DNA of 5,461 nucleotides from Crocinitomicaceae bacterium (GTDB lineage: Bacteria > Bacteroidota > Bacteroidia > Flavobacteriales_D > Crocinitomicaceae): assembly GCA_024643585.1 (NCBI GenBank), contig JAHEMP010000172.1:1-5461 (forward strand), written 5' to 3'. The notes beneath the pieces were generated by a model that saw only the letters and a program-made list of their open reading frames with translations, made no database searches and was not told where the DNA came from. Within the stretch, counting starts at the first letter, position 1, and each line of letters begins with the position of its first letter. Positions 4,699 to 5,461 of the stretch are shown one piece after another. A program made the position numbers and the translations under genes.

Positions 4699-5461
4699 AT
4701 GAGTAAAAAAGCGGATAAATACAATAAGCGAGGTGTTCGAACGAGCTATGTATCGACAGTAGTTGGTATTTCCTTGGTTTTATTTATGATAGGTCTTGTA
4801 TTGGGCGGAGTTTTTGGACTCGATAACGTTCAGAAACAAGCCAAAGAAAGTTTGCAAGGTGACTTGTTTTTCAAGCCTGAGCAGACAGAAGCTGATATTA
4901 AACAGATAGAGCAAAAGATGAAATCGTGGCCAGAGTTCAACGATGTTTCCTTTGTCTCGCCAGAAAGAGCTATAGAATCTTTTACGTCCGACGAACAAAA
5001 CTCAGACGAGATATTGTCCATTTTTGAGGGTGAAAATCCATTACCGCCGACAATTTCCTTTCGACCAAAAGCAGAATATGCGAATGTGGAAGGAATGAAT
5101 GGAATCGTCAATAAAATCATGACGGAATTTCCCAACGAAATTGATGAGGTCAATTACGACAAATCGAGTGTTCAATCTGTGAATTTAGGCTTCAAGCAAT
5201 TTGTGTTTCTATTTTTGATTGTCGCTTTTTTGCTAATAATTGTCGCCGTTGCTATGATCAACAACACCATACGTTTGGCGTTGTATTCAAAACGTTTTAC
5301 CATCAAGACCATGCAATTGGTTGGAGCGACTAGTGTTTTCATTCGTCGGCCATTTTTGCTGCAATCGATCGTTCAAGGAATTGTATCGGCTATACTCGGC
5401 ATGGCTTTGATGGTCACCTTGATTTATGCCTTGAACAACTTTTTGGAAACTGTTGAAATTA
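4699..5461 (+). CDS. ftsX: Cell division protein FtsX, N-terminal 254 residues (cut by window edge)
   Basis: FtsX is the inner-membrane subunit of the ABC-type FtsEX complex, which with the ATPase FtsE links divisome activity to control of peptidoglycan hydrolases outside the membrane. The frame is open to the right edge; about 290 residues is usual, so the fourth membrane helix and C-terminus are missing. Seen in order are a basic cytoplasmic start, membrane helix 1 (about 19-41), a periplasmic domain (about 42-166) containing the family-like segment ENPLPPTI (112-119), helix 2 (about 167-189), the cytoplasmic signature RLALYSKRF with MQLVGAT (192-211) and helix 3 (about 219-247). The ATG is the natural start since the first helix follows at the expected distance. 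ftsE is not directly upstream, unlike in E. coli; the neighbouring upstream gene is divergent, so ftsX heads its own transcription unit. Confidence 0.93.
   Translation, partial: MSKKADKYNKRGVRTSYVSTVVGISLVLFMIGLVLGGVFGLDNVQKQAKESLQGDLFFKPEQTEADIKQIEQKMKSWPEFNDVSFVSPERAIESFTSDEQNSDEILSIFEGENPLPPTISFRPKAEYANVEGMNGIVNKIMTEFPNEIDEVNYDKSSVQSVNLGFKQFVFLFLIVAFLLIIVAVAMINNTIRLALYSKRFTIKTMQLVGATSVFIRRPFLLQSIVQGIVSAILGMALMVTLIYALNNFLETVEI

Overview
The window looks like chromosomal DNA from a member of the Bacteroidota, probably Flavobacteriales and perhaps near Fluviicola/Crocinitomicaceae. The placement rests on several things: AT-rich sequence, almost no Shine-Dalgarno-like sequences before starts, several copies of the Bacteroidota -7 promoter element TAnnTTTG, a surface-type lipoprotein signal, and G/C-run inverted repeats of a kind I associate with this phylum. 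The genus-level guess is weak.

Layout, left to right. (1) 1-616, minus strand: 5' two thirds of pdxA (vitamin B6 biosynthesis), running off the left edge. (2) 662-1660, minus: an unrecognised 332-residue lipoprotein, just upstream of pdxA in the same direction. (3) 1661-1857: a divergent intergenic region with two short tandem arrays (7 bp x 4 and 8 bp x 4) and a strong promoter facing right. (4) 1858-3792, plus: ygiQ, a complete radical SAM protein with a GTG start almost on top of its predicted transcription start. (5) 3798-4449, minus: two overlapping small genes, a zinc-ribbon/membrane-anchor protein (97 aa) followed by a four-helix membrane protein (121 aa); the latter converges on ygiQ with only 5 bp between stop codons. 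(6) 4450-4698: a second divergent intergenic region with a 115-bp imperfect inverted repeat that resembles a miniature mobile element or paired REP-like repeat. (7) 4699-5461, plus: ftsX, the membrane subunit of the cell-division FtsEX complex, truncated by the right edge after 254 residues.

The genes do not form one pathway. pdxA, ygiQ and ftsX are core housekeeping genes, and the small lipoprotein and membrane genes between them are lineage-type genes of unknown role. I found no phage, CRISPR, toxin-antitoxin, transposase or RNA gene, and no convincing new multi-gene system. The parts most worth a second look are non-coding: promoters abutting start codons (possible leaderless mRNAs), the tandem arrays between two divergent genes, and the inverted-repeat element upstream of ftsX. 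The zinc-ribbon/membrane gene pair is the best candidate for unexplored protein function.
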